Below the pieces are notes generated by a model. It ran no database searches. It was not told the DNA's origin and worked only from the letters and a program-made list of their open reading frames with translations. The translations under genes and the position numbers were made by a program. Shown here piece after piece: positions 38,785 to 47,996 of a DNA stretch of 64,000 bases; position 1 is the stretch's first letter; each line of letters begins with the position of its first letter. Source of the stretch: Flavobacterium sp. MC2016-06 (GTDB lineage: Bacteria; Bacteroidota; Bacteroidia; Flavobacteriales; Flavobacteriaceae); NCBI RefSeq assembly GCF_009711165.2, contig NZ_WMID02000001.1, positions 310,001 through 374,000 on the forward strand, given 5' to 3'.

Positions 38785-40209
38785 TTAAAATTGAAAATAA
38801 ATAAATGAACCACCGCTTTCCTGGCTCCAAACTAACAAAATTATCATTACCGACCAAACAAAACCTGTAATAAACCAAGGCATTTTATAAGCTACTTCTA
38901 AAGTAGATTTGTTTCGCATTAACCAATGAATGATTATTGTAAATACCATTATTATTGAAATTTTAATTATTGCAAGTGTCGTTAATAGTGGTTTTGCGCC
39001 TTCTATAGAGTTAAACATAGAACCAAGAATTCTTCCTGTATCACTAAATGATGCTGCACGAAAAAATACCCAGGTAATATTTATTAGAAGAAAAGTAAAG
39101 AGCGCATACACAAAACCATTAAAGTTATTTGCTTGTTTGTTTTTAGAATCTGACATTCTATCGGTTACGAATTTTTCACCCCATAAAAATAAACCGTGTA
39201 AACCTCCCCAAACAACAAATGTCCAGCTCGCACCATGCCATAATCCTCCAAGGAGCATTGTAATCATAAGATTAATGTAAGTACGTTTTTGTCCGTTACG
39301 GTTACCACCCAAAGGAATGTATAGATAATCACGTAACCATGATGATAACGTGATATGCCATCTTTTCCAAAAATCAGAAAATCCTGTTGCTGCATAAGGA
39401 AATGAAAAGTTTTGAGGAAGTACGAAACCTAAACATAATGCTACACCAATTGCACAGGTTGAGTAACCGGCAAAGTCAAAAAATATTTGTCCGGTAAAGG
39501 CCAAAACTCCCATCCATGCATCCAGAGTTGGCAATATCTCTTTACTGTTAAATACTTCATCTGCAGCAATAGATAACATACTGTCTGCCAAAACTACTTT
39601 CATAAACAATCCTAAAGAAAGAAGTAATAATCCCTCAAAAAGCTGTTTTTTGCTGGCAGTTCGTGGACTTTCAAATTGAGGTACAAGCTGTTCAGGACGT
39701 ACGATAGGACCTGCGACCAAATGTGGAAAGAATGTGACAAATAATGAAAAATCAAGTAATGATTCTACAGGCTTGCTATGTTTTTTATACATATCGATGG
39801 TATAACACAACGTTGTAAATGTGTAGAATGAAATTCCGGCAGGCAGAATAATATTAGTTTCAGGAGGTGCATAATTCACACCAAATAAATTAACTAGGCT
39901 TACAAAATTGTCAAGTAAAAATTCTCCGTATTTAAAATAACAAAGCATACCTAAATTTCCAATCAGACTAATGATTAGTAAAAGCTTTTTTCGGTACAAA
40001 TTAGTTTGAGTATAAAGTGCTTTTCCTACATGAAAATCGATTATAGTTGACAACCATAATAATAAGATAAAAGGAGGATTCCAGACAGCATAGAATATAT
40101 AACTGGCAAGTAATAAAATGTTTTTTTTGGCTTTCCACGCCAGTGGAAGATTATGCAGAAAGAGCACGATGAGAAAAAAAACAATAAAAGTATATGAATT
40201 AAAAACCAT
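38785..40209 (-). CDS. MBOAT family membrane O-acyltransferase
   Basis: The 474-aa protein has about ten membrane segments and the MBOAT signature: SDFWKRWHITLSSWLRDYLY with His285, and the catalytic His325 in GGLWHGASWTFVVWGG. It resembles the AlgI/DltB-like branch that acylates extracellular polysaccharides or other surface molecules together with a periplasmic partner. The next upstream gene (40229) has the form expected of that partner and is 19 bp away. Likely role: O-acylation (often acetylation) of a surface glycan; the target is not visible. Confidence 0.93.
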   Translation of the reverse strand: MVFNSYTFIVFFLIVLFLHNLPLAWKAKKNILLLASYIFYAVWNPPFILLLWLSTIIDFHVGKALYTQTNLYRKKLLLIISLIGNLGMLCYFKYGEFLLDNFVSLVNLFGVNYAPPETNIILPAGISFYTFTTLCYTIDMYKKHSKPVESLLDFSLFVTFFPHLVAGPIVRPEQLVPQFESPRTASKKQLFEGLLLLSLGLFMKVVLADSMLSIAADEVFNSKEILPTLDAWMGVLAFTGQIFFDFAGYSTCAIGVALCLGFVLPQNFSFPYAATGFSDFWKRWHITLSSWLRDYLYIPLGGNRNGQKRTYINLMITMLLGGLWHGASWTFVVWGGLHGLFLWGEKFVTDRMSDSKNKQANNFNGFVYALFTFLLINITWVFFRAASFSDTGRILGSMFNSIEGAKPLLTTLAIIKISIIMVFTIIIHWLMRNKSTLEVAYKMPWFITGFVWSVMIILLVWSQESGGSFIYFQF

Positions 40210-40228
40210 ATTAAAAAGTTTAAATTAA

Positions 40229-41242
40229 TTAGTGTAATGATGTTATTTTGATAAATTCAGCAGTAAAATCAATCGCTTGCTCAGGAGTTAAATGCGACCA
40301 TTCGATACAATTATATTTGCTTATAGAAGGATAATCTGTAAAATAAATACCTTTACTTACGGTAGCTGCTAAGAGTGGTTCCCAAAATATTTCTCTTTTA
40401 AAAACGGCTTGCTCTAATTCAAAATAAGGGCCGCTGGATGGCGTTCTTATAAAAAGGACTTCACCGCCACGGGAACGGATTTTATCTATTGCATCCTTAG
40501 ATTTTTGCAGAACAATTGGTATTGGATTATCTTTTGGAGGTGGAGAATTACGAATCATTCCCAATAACATCATCCATGTATTTGTTACCTCTTTTTGAAG
40601 GACTTTATCAGTTAAAAATTTTTCTCCCATTTTGGTCTGGCGATCGAAATCTACATTTATAAAATCCATTGGAAATTTTGGAGCAAGTGGTACACCAGCT
40701 CTATTAGAAACAGGTAAATTATCCAGTTGGGCAGAAAGGGAAAGAAATTTTTTATTAAAAAAAACAAACTTCGATTCTAATAGATGATTGATTTCAAAAC
40801 CTGCTTTTTGAGCATAAGTCTGCTTATGAAAATACTGAATATAACTTTCGGGTATTTTATTAAAAGCGGGAGATAAATTATAATAAAGTACTTCTGTAAC
40901 ATCAATTATAAGCTGGCCTTTAAATTCTGTGTCATTACCCAAATCTTCCAGAATAGAAAGAGGACATGTTCCTTCAATTGCTAATTGTATTGCTTCTTTA
41001 CCGGTTGTTTTTTCCCAAGTCTTTATATCAAGATCATATTTAATTCGGGATGAACCGATGAAAACAGTTGCTTTATTTTTATCAATATAAACACGTTTTC
41101 TTTTGTCAGCCCATAATTCTGCTGAATCGTCATAAGTAATTGGTATTTTTTGGTAGCGGAGGTATATTTCCCAACTGCTTATGGCTACCAATGATAGTAA
41201 CATTGTCAGGATAGCTGGTTTGAAAAGATTTTTTGCTGTCAT
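40229..41242 (-). CDS. Membrane-anchored SGNH-like partner of the MBOAT acyltransferase
   Basis: The 337-aa protein has one N-terminal hydrophobic anchor (ILTMLLSLVAISSWEIYL) and a long periplasmic part. VFIGSSRIKYDL near 60-71 resembles the nucleophile block of SGNH hydrolases, and CIEWSHLTPEQAIDF near the C-terminus supplies a candidate catalytic His in S-H-L-T. Proteins of this kind (AlgJ/AlgX-type and similar) take the acyl group from the MBOAT enzyme and transfer it to a polymer. The gene is directly upstream of the MBOAT gene and surely in the same operon. Confidence 0.75.
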   Translation of the reverse strand: MTAKNLFKPAILTMLLSLVAISSWEIYLRYQKIPITYDDSAELWADKRKRVYIDKNKATVFIGSSRIKYDLDIKTWEKTTGKEAIQLAIEGTCPLSILEDLGNDTEFKGQLIIDVTEVLYYNLSPAFNKIPESYIQYFHKQTYAQKAGFEINHLLESKFVFFNKKFLSLSAQLDNLPVSNRAGVPLAPKFPMDFINVDFDRQTKMGEKFLTDKVLQKEVTNTWMMLLGMIRNSPPPKDNPIPIVLQKSKDAIDKIRSRGGEVLFIRTPSSGPYFELEQAVFKREIFWEPLLAATVSKGIYFTDYPSISKYNCIEWSHLTPEQAIDFTAEFIKITSLH

Positions 41243-41590
41243 TAAATTAGTATTGATTAATAATATTTTTACACGGCAAAATTCTATTTTTATTCAATGG
41301 TAGGGTAGTACCAAAACAGGTGAACAATCCCCCCAAGTTTAGTAGTAAAAAGTGTTTTTATGTGTAAAACAGAGCGTTAAATCTTCTTTAATGGATATTT
41401 AGTTATGATAAAAATTAAGTTAAAGAAGTTTTTGAAAGGTGTATTTTAATAAAAAGATACTTTTCTCTTTCTAGAATTTTTTCAGATTATCATCAAAAAA
41501 AAACCTGCTTGTATTCGAAGCAGGTTTATTATAATCTTGAAAATGATATTTTATGAGGCAGGTCGTGATCTATTTTATAATGTTTAATTT
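41243..41590. other. Intergenic stretch with terminator
   Basis: Apart from the terminator hairpin near 41502-41526 and the promoter zone of the gene at 41242, nothing notable is seen. Confidence 0.5.
41502..41526 (-). terminator. Intrinsic terminator of the glycosyltransferase unit
   Basis: AACCTGCTT (41502-41510) pairs with AAGCAGGTT (41518-41526); on the minus strand the stem is followed by a T-run (plus-strand A's just before 41502). Confidence 0.7.
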
Positions 41591-42007
41591 TTAATAATTT
41601 GTATTAAGAAAAAAGCCGGCGCTTAGCAATATTAAACTTAAGAAAATAATAATCATTGGCGGTTTGCCTTTCGTTTGTAACCTAACCATAAGCATAGCAT
41701 AAAGAGAGCAGATTGAGATTATAAAACCAGAAATCAGGATAATAAATGCCATCCAGTTTCTGTTATCAGGATTTAAATTATATTGTAAAATTATAATAGT
41801 AAAACCAACTGCAATTGCTCCGCCGCTCACTGCACGCATTAAAGCAAGTATAAGTGTTTGGAATTCAAAATTTAAATCTTTCCAGTTCGTGTCTATTGCA
41901 TTTTTATGGTAGTTTAAAAATGATTTTTTAAATAAATAAACTAGTCCAAATATGAGTGATATGCTTCCGGAAAAGTAGGTGAAAATATCGGCAATAAGCT
42001 GTTGCAT
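41591..42007 (-). CDS. Four-helix membrane protein of unknown function
   Basis: The frame could start at 42073 inside the upstream gene, but the ATG at 42007 gives MQQLIADIFTYFSGS and a clean 49-bp gap to that gene, so it is preferred (138 aa). Four membrane segments are visible: FTYFSGSISLIFGLVYLF, LMRAVSGGAIAVGFTIIIL, WMAFIILISGFIISICSLY and MIIIFLSLILLSAGFFL. No conserved catalytic pattern is seen. It is downstream of the glycosyltransferase on the same strand and probably co-transcribed. Function unknown. Confidence 0.7.
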   Translation of the reverse strand: MQQLIADIFTYFSGSISLIFGLVYLFKKSFLNYHKNAIDTNWKDLNFEFQTLILALMRAVSGGAIAVGFTIIILQYNLNPDNRNWMAFIILISGFIISICSLYAMLMVRLQTKGKPPMIIIFLSLILLSAGFFLNTNY

Positions 42008-42056
42008 AATTTTAGTAATTAGTAGGTTATAATGTATTGATTGTATTTTGAGCAGA

Positions 42057-43367
42057 TTATTGCAAAAGGTCACTTATGTATTTAAGACATAAATTGATGG
42101 GATCATATTTTGCCATTTCATTATTGATCTTTATGATTTTTTTCTTGTACAAAGAAGTACTTAAAATCTTTTTTACTGATTTATGAATTTCTATCGCAGA
42201 TGGAGTTTCGGTATTTAAATTTATGCCACAATTAAAATAACCAATTCTGGCTCCGACTTCATTCTTTCCTTCGTGAACTCCAGCGGCAACAATGGGAACT
42301 TTATTTATAATACTCATAATTATTCCGGTATAACCTCCATTGGTTACAAAGACATTTATGTGCGGCATTATGGCATCAAATGGTATAAAATCTTCTATGA
42401 TAATATTTTTCTGAGGATAAGCATTTCTTAAATACTCTGTGTTATTACCGCCTGTTGTTGCGATTACAAGAATATCAGAATCTTTAAAAGCTTCGAGAGT
42501 TGGCTCTATTAATTTTGTAAAATCATTTTCTATTATTCCCTGAGTAACCAAAATAATAGTGGTGTAGGATAAGATTCGTTCATCAAACCAGGTTGCTTTA
42601 TTTCTAAATTCATTGTAGGGCAGGAGCGCGCCAATATAACGTATGTTTTTTCCAATATCACTGCGTTTATATTCGAACGATGGTGTACCAATCTGTAAAT
42701 AAAGATCTGAATGCTTTATGAGTATATCTGGCATTAGAGTTTTTCTATGAATAATAGAATGGTCGCTTAATATCGTATTGAATGCCTCGATAGCAGGTTT
42801 AAAAATTATTTGCGAAAGTTCATTGCGCATTTGTTTGTAAATTTCTAAATCTTCTTCATTCTCAGAAGGAAGAAGTCCTGTACCGTGCGGTGCTAAATTT
42901 ATTGATTCTTCTGCCAAAGGAATAATACCAATTGAAATAACGGGAACTTTTAGTTTCTCTTTTATAAGAGGTATACCTGTAAAATAACTATCACAGATTA
43001 CCATATCAAAGTCAAATTCTTTTCTAATTTCTTCAATATCATTTAGGTATTCCGGGGCGCGGCATATAAAAGCATTAATGAAGTCAAAATTCATTTTTTC
43101 AACCAGATCCTTAATTTCCTTTCTTTCAGGAAAAATTTCATCAACATTGGCGGCATTAATGTCTTTTGCAATTTTAAAAGGAAAATGTTTTATTCCTAAT
43201 CTTTCAAATTTAGTACTAAAAATTTTAGAGGTGTACCAAGCTATTTCAAATCCTTTACTTGCCAAATGCATCGCAAGTCCAGTAAGCGGATTAATATGTC
43301 CATCTAACGGACATGTTGCGAAAAGAATTTTTCTACTTTCTGAATCCTCTAAAATTTTCGTATTCAT
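42057..43367 (-). CDS. UGT-type glycosyltransferase (GT1, macrolide-glycosyltransferase-like)
   Basis: The 436-aa protein has the GT1 fold. The N-terminal acceptor loop CPLDGHINPLTG holds His24, the usual catalytic base. The C-terminal donor site reads IEDFIPFDAIMPHINVFVTN and GGYTGIIMSIINKVPIVAAG. Such enzymes add a sugar from an NDP-sugar to small hydrophobic acceptors such as macrolides, flavonoids or lipids. Here it lies between an acyltransferase pair and a thioesterase paralogue, suggesting a glycolipid or secondary metabolite acceptor. It has no signal peptide; acts in the cytoplasm. Confidence 0.9.
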   Translation of the reverse strand: MNTKILEDSESRKILFATCPLDGHINPLTGLAMHLASKGFEIAWYTSKIFSTKFERLGIKHFPFKIAKDINAANVDEIFPERKEIKDLVEKMNFDFINAFICRAPEYLNDIEEIRKEFDFDMVICDSYFTGIPLIKEKLKVPVISIGIIPLAEESINLAPHGTGLLPSENEEDLEIYKQMRNELSQIIFKPAIEAFNTILSDHSIIHRKTLMPDILIKHSDLYLQIGTPSFEYKRSDIGKNIRYIGALLPYNEFRNKATWFDERILSYTTIILVTQGIIENDFTKLIEPTLEAFKDSDILVIATTGGNNTEYLRNAYPQKNIIIEDFIPFDAIMPHINVFVTNGGYTGIIMSIINKVPIVAAGVHEGKNEVGARIGYFNCGINLNTETPSAIEIHKSVKKILSTSLYKKKIIKINNEMAKYDPINLCLKYISDLLQ

Positions 43368-43587
43368 TTATTCCTATTTTTTTGCAAAGATGAGATAAAT
43401 CACATAAAAACAGATCCCCAATAGTGTGGTTTTTCTCCCTAAATTTAATTAAAACACATTCAATTAGCTGTAATTGAGAAATCTGAATTTTATAACACAT
43501 TGAGGTACTTGCGTCACCATTTATGGTAATTGTGCTGTTGCCTAAATCACAATAATTTTACAGAAATTTAAATCGACAATATTATAA

Positions 43588-43950
43588 ATGGAATATTCAA
43601 AAAAGTATATAGTAAATGATAATCATACTGATAAAGAAGGCTGGCTAGACAATACGTATTATCTTTTTTGCATGGAATCATGCCGTTATAACTACCTTAA
43701 AGAAATGCTTGATTTCGATTCTGATGAGGAAGCTAAGCGCAACATTTACCTTAAGGTTTACGACTATAAGATCGAGTCTGATGGTATATTAAAAAAAGGT
43801 GACAACTTTTGTGTTACGTGCTCTGTTTTTTTGAATAGTGCTGAAAAACAATATCTAGATTTTAAGCACTCAGTAATAATCAATGATAAGATAGTATCGG
43901 TGGGTGTTTTTTCTGTAAACTTTATAATGGTTTCAGCAGATAGATTATAG
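43588..43950 (+). CDS. Short hot-dog thioesterase-like protein, paralogue of 38271-38687
   Basis: The 120-aa protein matches the protein at 38271 from the first residue: MEYSKKY-x-V, H-T-D-K-E-G-W-L-D-N, YYLFCMESCRYNYLKEMLDF, and KKGDNFCVTCSVF. It lacks the last ~18 residues of its paralogue and ends in a short tail. Divergence is high, so the duplication is old or came by separate transfer. The D-x-x-G loop and the E-x-x-R helix are kept, so it may still be active. It is divergent from the glycosyltransferase gene and converges with the response-regulator gene (6 bp apart at the stops). Confidence 0.7.
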   Translation: MEYSKKYIVNDNHTDKEGWLDNTYYLFCMESCRYNYLKEMLDFDSDEEAKRNIYLKVYDYKIESDGILKKGDNFCVTCSVFLNSAEKQYLDFKHSVIINDKIVSVGVFSVNFIMVSADRL

Positions 43951-43956
43951 TTTTGG

Positions 43957-44607
43957 TTAAACAATTTTTTCATTAATAGCTTTTGCAACTAATTCTGTAA
44001 GTGAGGCTACTTGAAGTTTTTCATATATTTTTTTAATATGACTTCTGACTGTTTCATAACTTATATTCAATTCAAAACCAATCATTTTATAGCTTTGTCC
44101 GTTTACAATATAAGATAGTACTTCTTTTTCTTTTGGAGTCAAATTATATTCAACTGATGCTTGCTGTGTGTATTTATCACTTGACTGATAGATACTGTAC
44201 ATCATTTTTCGGGCTACTAGGGGCGTTAGCGGAGCGCCTCCCTGACGTAATTCTTTAATAGAATTTAAAAGTGTTTGATTAATAGTACTTTTTAAAATAT
44301 AACCTGATGCTCCGGCACATATAGATTCAAAAATACGTTCTTCATCTTCAAAAACTGTCTGAATAATGATTTGTATATGCGGTACGTTTTCTTTTATTTC
44401 CTTTACAGCTTCAATACCGCTTTTTCCCGGCATCTCAATATCCATTAAAACAATATCAGGACAGCTTTGAAGTACTTTTTTTACACAATCTTCAGCATCT
44501 CTGTATATGCCGACAACTTCAAATTGGGGATCAGTATTCAATAATAATTCGATACTATCCCTAACATTTTTATTATCATCAAAAATTGCTATTTTAATTT
44601 TTTCCAT
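43957..44607 (-). CDS. LuxR/NarL-type response regulator
   Basis: The 216-aa protein has an N-terminal receiver domain with acidic pair Asp10/Asp11, phospho-acceptor Asp56 in IVLMDIEMPG, and Lys in the GYILKST segment. The C-terminal LuxR helix-turn-helix reads LTPKEKEVLSYIVNGQSY and SYETVRSHIKKIYEKLQVAS. It follows the sensor kinase by 28 bp on the same strand and is its partner. Target genes cannot be read from the window; the adjacent glutamine synthetase and glycosyltransferase units are candidates. Confidence 0.95.
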   Translation of the reverse strand: MEKIKIAIFDDNKNVRDSIELLLNTDPQFEVVGIYRDAEDCVKKVLQSCPDIVLMDIEMPGKSGIEAVKEIKENVPHIQIIIQTVFEDEERIFESICAGASGYILKSTINQTLLNSIKELRQGGAPLTPLVARKMMYSIYQSSDKYTQQASVEYNLTPKEKEVLSYIVNGQSYKMIGFELNISYETVRSHIKKIYEKLQVASLTELVAKAINEKIV

Positions 44608-44635
44608 ATTATTTATCTAAATAGTATATTATTTT

Positions 44636-47600
44636 TTAGCTGCATTTAAAAGTTAATTTAATGCTAGTACCATTTTCCTCCCGACTTACAATTTCCATTT
44701 CTGCTTTAAGCTCTGCAGCTCTTAACTTTATGTTTGTCAGTCCGTTTCCAGCCATCAATCTTTCGCTGTCTGACTTGTGATCAGTACTAAAACCAACTCC
44801 GTCATCTGTAATTTCTAATATAATCAACTGATTTTTAACTTTCATTGTTATATCGATATAACTGCATAATGAGTGTTTTATACCATTATTAAGTGCTTCT
44901 TTTATAATTAGAAAAATATTCTTGCGAATTTGCATATCAAAATTAACATCCATTAATTGAGGATCGCAAATAAATTCAAACTTGATGTTCTTGGCACTAC
45001 AAAGAGGTTTTGCATAAGAATTTATTCGGTTGATAATACTTTTGAATGAATCGTTTTTCGAATTTAATGCCCACACAATATCTCCCATTTCTGAAATCAT
45101 TTCATTCGCAGAGTCTGATATTCTGAGCAGTACATTTTGCAATTGATCAGGATTATTCTGTTCCTGATATATTTTAGCCACTTTGCTGTAAATCGAAATA
45201 CTGCTTAATGTAGAACCTATCTGGTCGTGTAAATCCTGAGCAATACGATTACGGATCATTTTATTCTTTTGCAGATTGTTTATTCTGTATAGGTAAATAA
45301 AATAACCAATAGACAAACAAAGCAAAAGCATTAAAAGTACAAACCACCATGTAGCCCAAAAGGGAGGAGTTATAATAATTTTTATACTTGTGTAAGTACC
45401 CGTATAACCTCCGATCCAGTTACTGGCTCTCACCAAAAAACGATATTTTCCACTGGGTAAATTAGAGTAATTTGCAGTATTAAGTTTATCAGATTCATGC
45501 CAGTTTTTGTCAATACCTTCTAATTTATAAGCATATTTAATATTATCACCACTAAAATCAGGAGCTGAGAATTCAATAGTAAAATAGTTTTGTGGATAAT
45601 CAAGTTTTAGAATATCCTGATGTATTAAATGACTGAATGATTTATCAAAAATTTTAAAATCTGTTAGATAAACCTTTGGAGAATGATTGATTTTTTCGAC
45701 TGTTTTGGGATCAAATACGATATAATAATTTTCACCTGCACCGTAGATTTTATTCTCACTATCTCTATATAAATATCCCTTAAGGCTATTTGATTTTTGA
45801 AGATTTGGTAAATCATAACAGCTGTAAATTTTAGAATTTGGTTCATATTTATGAATATGACCGTTGCAGATCATCCATAGATTGCCGGATTTATCCAGTT
45901 GAAGCCCTTCTGTAAGATTACTTGAATATGGAACGTGTGTAAATTTTTTTGAAGTGAGATTATAAAAATTAAGTCCGCCACCATAAGTACTAACCCAAAA
46001 ATTGTTGTTTTTGTCCTGCTGCATATCAAAAATATGATTGCTGCTAATGCTATTATTATCAGCAGGGTCATTGCTAAAATATTGTATTGGTTTTAATTGC
46101 TGATTTGTCCATATGCCAAGTCCATGATGGTTTGTTGCCAACCAAATTTTACCATTGCGATCTCTGTAGAATTTTCGGATTAGATTATCCTGAAGGTTTA
46201 ATTTTTTTACTATTTTTTTTTGTTTATCCTGCCTTGAAATCCATTTTTTTGCAACAAGATCATAATAAGTGAGATAATGTCCGTAAGGTGAAACGACAAG
46301 AGCAGCATGCCCTTCGATCGTATCTCTAACAATTGATACCACTCTTGAACTGATAACTTGTTTCATCACTGGATCATTTTCTGTACCGGGTAATATTTCG
46401 ATCCGGTTTTCAGCTGGAAAATATTTAAAAAGAGTATAATTTGTACCCAGATAAATAGTTCCGTCAACGTCCTTAAAAAATTTAGTTACAGAAAGTTTCT
46501 GGCCGTGATAAGAAAGTATTTTATGTTCAAAAATTTCTTTCCCAAAGGGTTTTATATAAATACCTTCACTTGTACCTATCCAGAGATTTTTCTTTTCGTC
46601 TTCAAAGAAATCGTAAACAGTAGTTTTTTCTTTTTCTTTTGGTAGAAAATGCTGTTGAAAAGGCTTAAACAAAGGGTTGTACATACTTAAACCATTATTT
46701 GTCCCCACCCAAACAATACCTTTTTTACTCACATACACAACATTGGTATGATCACTTGCTATACTGCCTTCTGCAAATGGTGTATTTCTTAAATTGTAAA
46801 ATTCGTGACTCTTTTTATCATAAGTTGTAATTCCGGTATTTTTGCCAGCCATCCAAATCTTATTCTTGTCCTCTGCAAATGATACAATTTCGTCGTCAAT
46901 TAAATTATTTTTGGTATAAACTTTTTCAATATTGGTTTTAGTATCATAATTATATACATTTTTGTCCCAGGAGCCATACCAAATAGAATTAGACTTATCC
47001 TTGTAAAGAGCGGATACAGAAACATGTGGTAAATTTTTATAGAGATCTGCATATCTGCTGTCATTTTTATACTTTAATGTTTTAACATTGACCTTTAAAA
47101 TACCACCTCCGGCGCGTCCTGCCCAAAGAGTGTCATTTATACCCATTGTAAGAGAGAGTATCGCTTTTGGCCCTATTTTTATAGGGTAAAAAAATCGATT
47201 TAATTTTTTATTGTATTGTATTAAATTGCTTCCACTTGTCGCCAGCCAAATATTACCTTGACCGTCGTCTATTATTTTATTAATTCCATTTTCCGGAATA
47301 CTGTTTACATTTTTATTGCTGTGTTTGTATTGCGTAAATTGTTTATTTGTGGCAAGTCGAAAATCATATTTAGTTAAGCCACCATCGGCAGTGGCAACCC
47401 AGATTACACCATCTTTGTCTTCAAGAATGTCGGTTATGATATTGCCGGATAAGCAATTGTTTTGATGTGGTATATTGCGGAATATTGTATAATATCTTCC
47501 GTCAAATCTATTTAATCCATCTTCTGTTCCAATCCATAAAAAGCCCCGGCTGTCTTCTAAGAGAGTGTTGACTTTGTCATTTGAGAGTCCATTTTCTGAA

Positions 47601-47689
47601 GTATAAGTTTTAAAAAACGGATCTTTATTTTGAGCGGGGACAATAAACCAGCTAAGAATTATAAGATATTTGAACAAATCTTTTTTCAT
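44636..47689 (-). CDS. Beta-propeller sensor histidine kinase (HisKA_3 type)
   Basis: The 1017-aa protein has a signal peptide (MKKDLFKYLIILSWFIVPAQ), then about fourteen two-component-regulator propeller repeats (for example LEDSRGFLWIGTEDGLNRF), a Y_Y_Y domain (YAYKLEGIDKNWHESD, then LPSGKYRFLVRASN), one membrane segment (WWFVLLMLLLCLSIGYFIYL), a HisKA_3 dimerisation domain with phospho-acceptor His821 in AQDLHDQIGS, and a HATPase domain (N-box IKEALNNGIKHS, G-box ITDDGVGF and GNGLTNIKLRA). It is not a hybrid: there is no receiver or AraC domain, and the partner is the LuxR-type regulator directly downstream. Such propeller sensors usually detect ligands in the periplasm, often glycans. Confidence 0.95.
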   Translation of the reverse strand: MKKDLFKYLIILSWFIVPAQNKDPFFKTYTSENGLSNDKVNTLLEDSRGFLWIGTEDGLNRFDGRYYTIFRNIPHQNNCLSGNIITDILEDKDGVIWVATADGGLTKYDFRLATNKQFTQYKHSNKNVNSIPENGINKIIDDGQGNIWLATSGSNLIQYNKKLNRFFYPIKIGPKAILSLTMGINDTLWAGRAGGGILKVNVKTLKYKNDSRYADLYKNLPHVSVSALYKDKSNSIWYGSWDKNVYNYDTKTNIEKVYTKNNLIDDEIVSFAEDKNKIWMAGKNTGITTYDKKSHEFYNLRNTPFAEGSIASDHTNVVYVSKKGIVWVGTNNGLSMYNPLFKPFQQHFLPKEKEKTTVYDFFEDEKKNLWIGTSEGIYIKPFGKEIFEHKILSYHGQKLSVTKFFKDVDGTIYLGTNYTLFKYFPAENRIEILPGTENDPVMKQVISSRVVSIVRDTIEGHAALVVSPYGHYLTYYDLVAKKWISRQDKQKKIVKKLNLQDNLIRKFYRDRNGKIWLATNHHGLGIWTNQQLKPIQYFSNDPADNNSISSNHIFDMQQDKNNNFWVSTYGGGLNFYNLTSKKFTHVPYSSNLTEGLQLDKSGNLWMICNGHIHKYEPNSKIYSCYDLPNLQKSNSLKGYLYRDSENKIYGAGENYYIVFDPKTVEKINHSPKVYLTDFKIFDKSFSHLIHQDILKLDYPQNYFTIEFSAPDFSGDNIKYAYKLEGIDKNWHESDKLNTANYSNLPSGKYRFLVRASNWIGGYTGTYTSIKIIITPPFWATWWFVLLMLLLCLSIGYFIYLYRINNLQKNKMIRNRIAQDLHDQIGSTLSSISIYSKVAKIYQEQNNPDQLQNVLLRISDSANEMISEMGDIVWALNSKNDSFKSIINRINSYAKPLCSAKNIKFEFICDPQLMDVNFDMQIRKNIFLIIKEALNNGIKHSLCSYIDITMKVKNQLIILEITDDGVGFSTDHKSDSERLMAGNGLTNIKLRAAELKAEMEIVSREENGTSIKLTFKCS

Positions 47690-47996
47690 AAAATATAAGA
47701 GAAATATACTTTTTTCCTAATTCTACTCCTTTTGATTAGGTACTGTATTGCAAATACTGCAAAATTAAACATTCTGGACTTTGAAACAATATCCATATTA
47801 CGTGATCTATATCCCCAAATTAGGGGATATGATTTTTGGCTAAATTAGACTATAAATGAATAAGTAATTGATTTATAAATGTCTAATAATTGGTATGAAT
47901 TCTTTGTAAACATTATTGAGTACCAAAAGCCTTTCATTATTAAATGAAAGGCTTTTTACTAATCCAAAAATTAAACTCTATTTCATAAATATCAAA
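47690..47996. other. Intergenic stretch with strong terminator
   Basis: Contains the hairpin at 47925-47956 and the AT-rich upstream region of the kinase gene. Nothing else is seen. Confidence 0.5.
47925..47956 (-). terminator. Intrinsic terminator of the glutamine synthetase gene
   Basis: AAAAGCCTTTCATT (47925-47938) pairs perfectly with AATGAAAGGCTTTT (47943-47956) around ATTA. It lies 40 bp after the glutamine synthetase stop. Confidence 0.8.
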
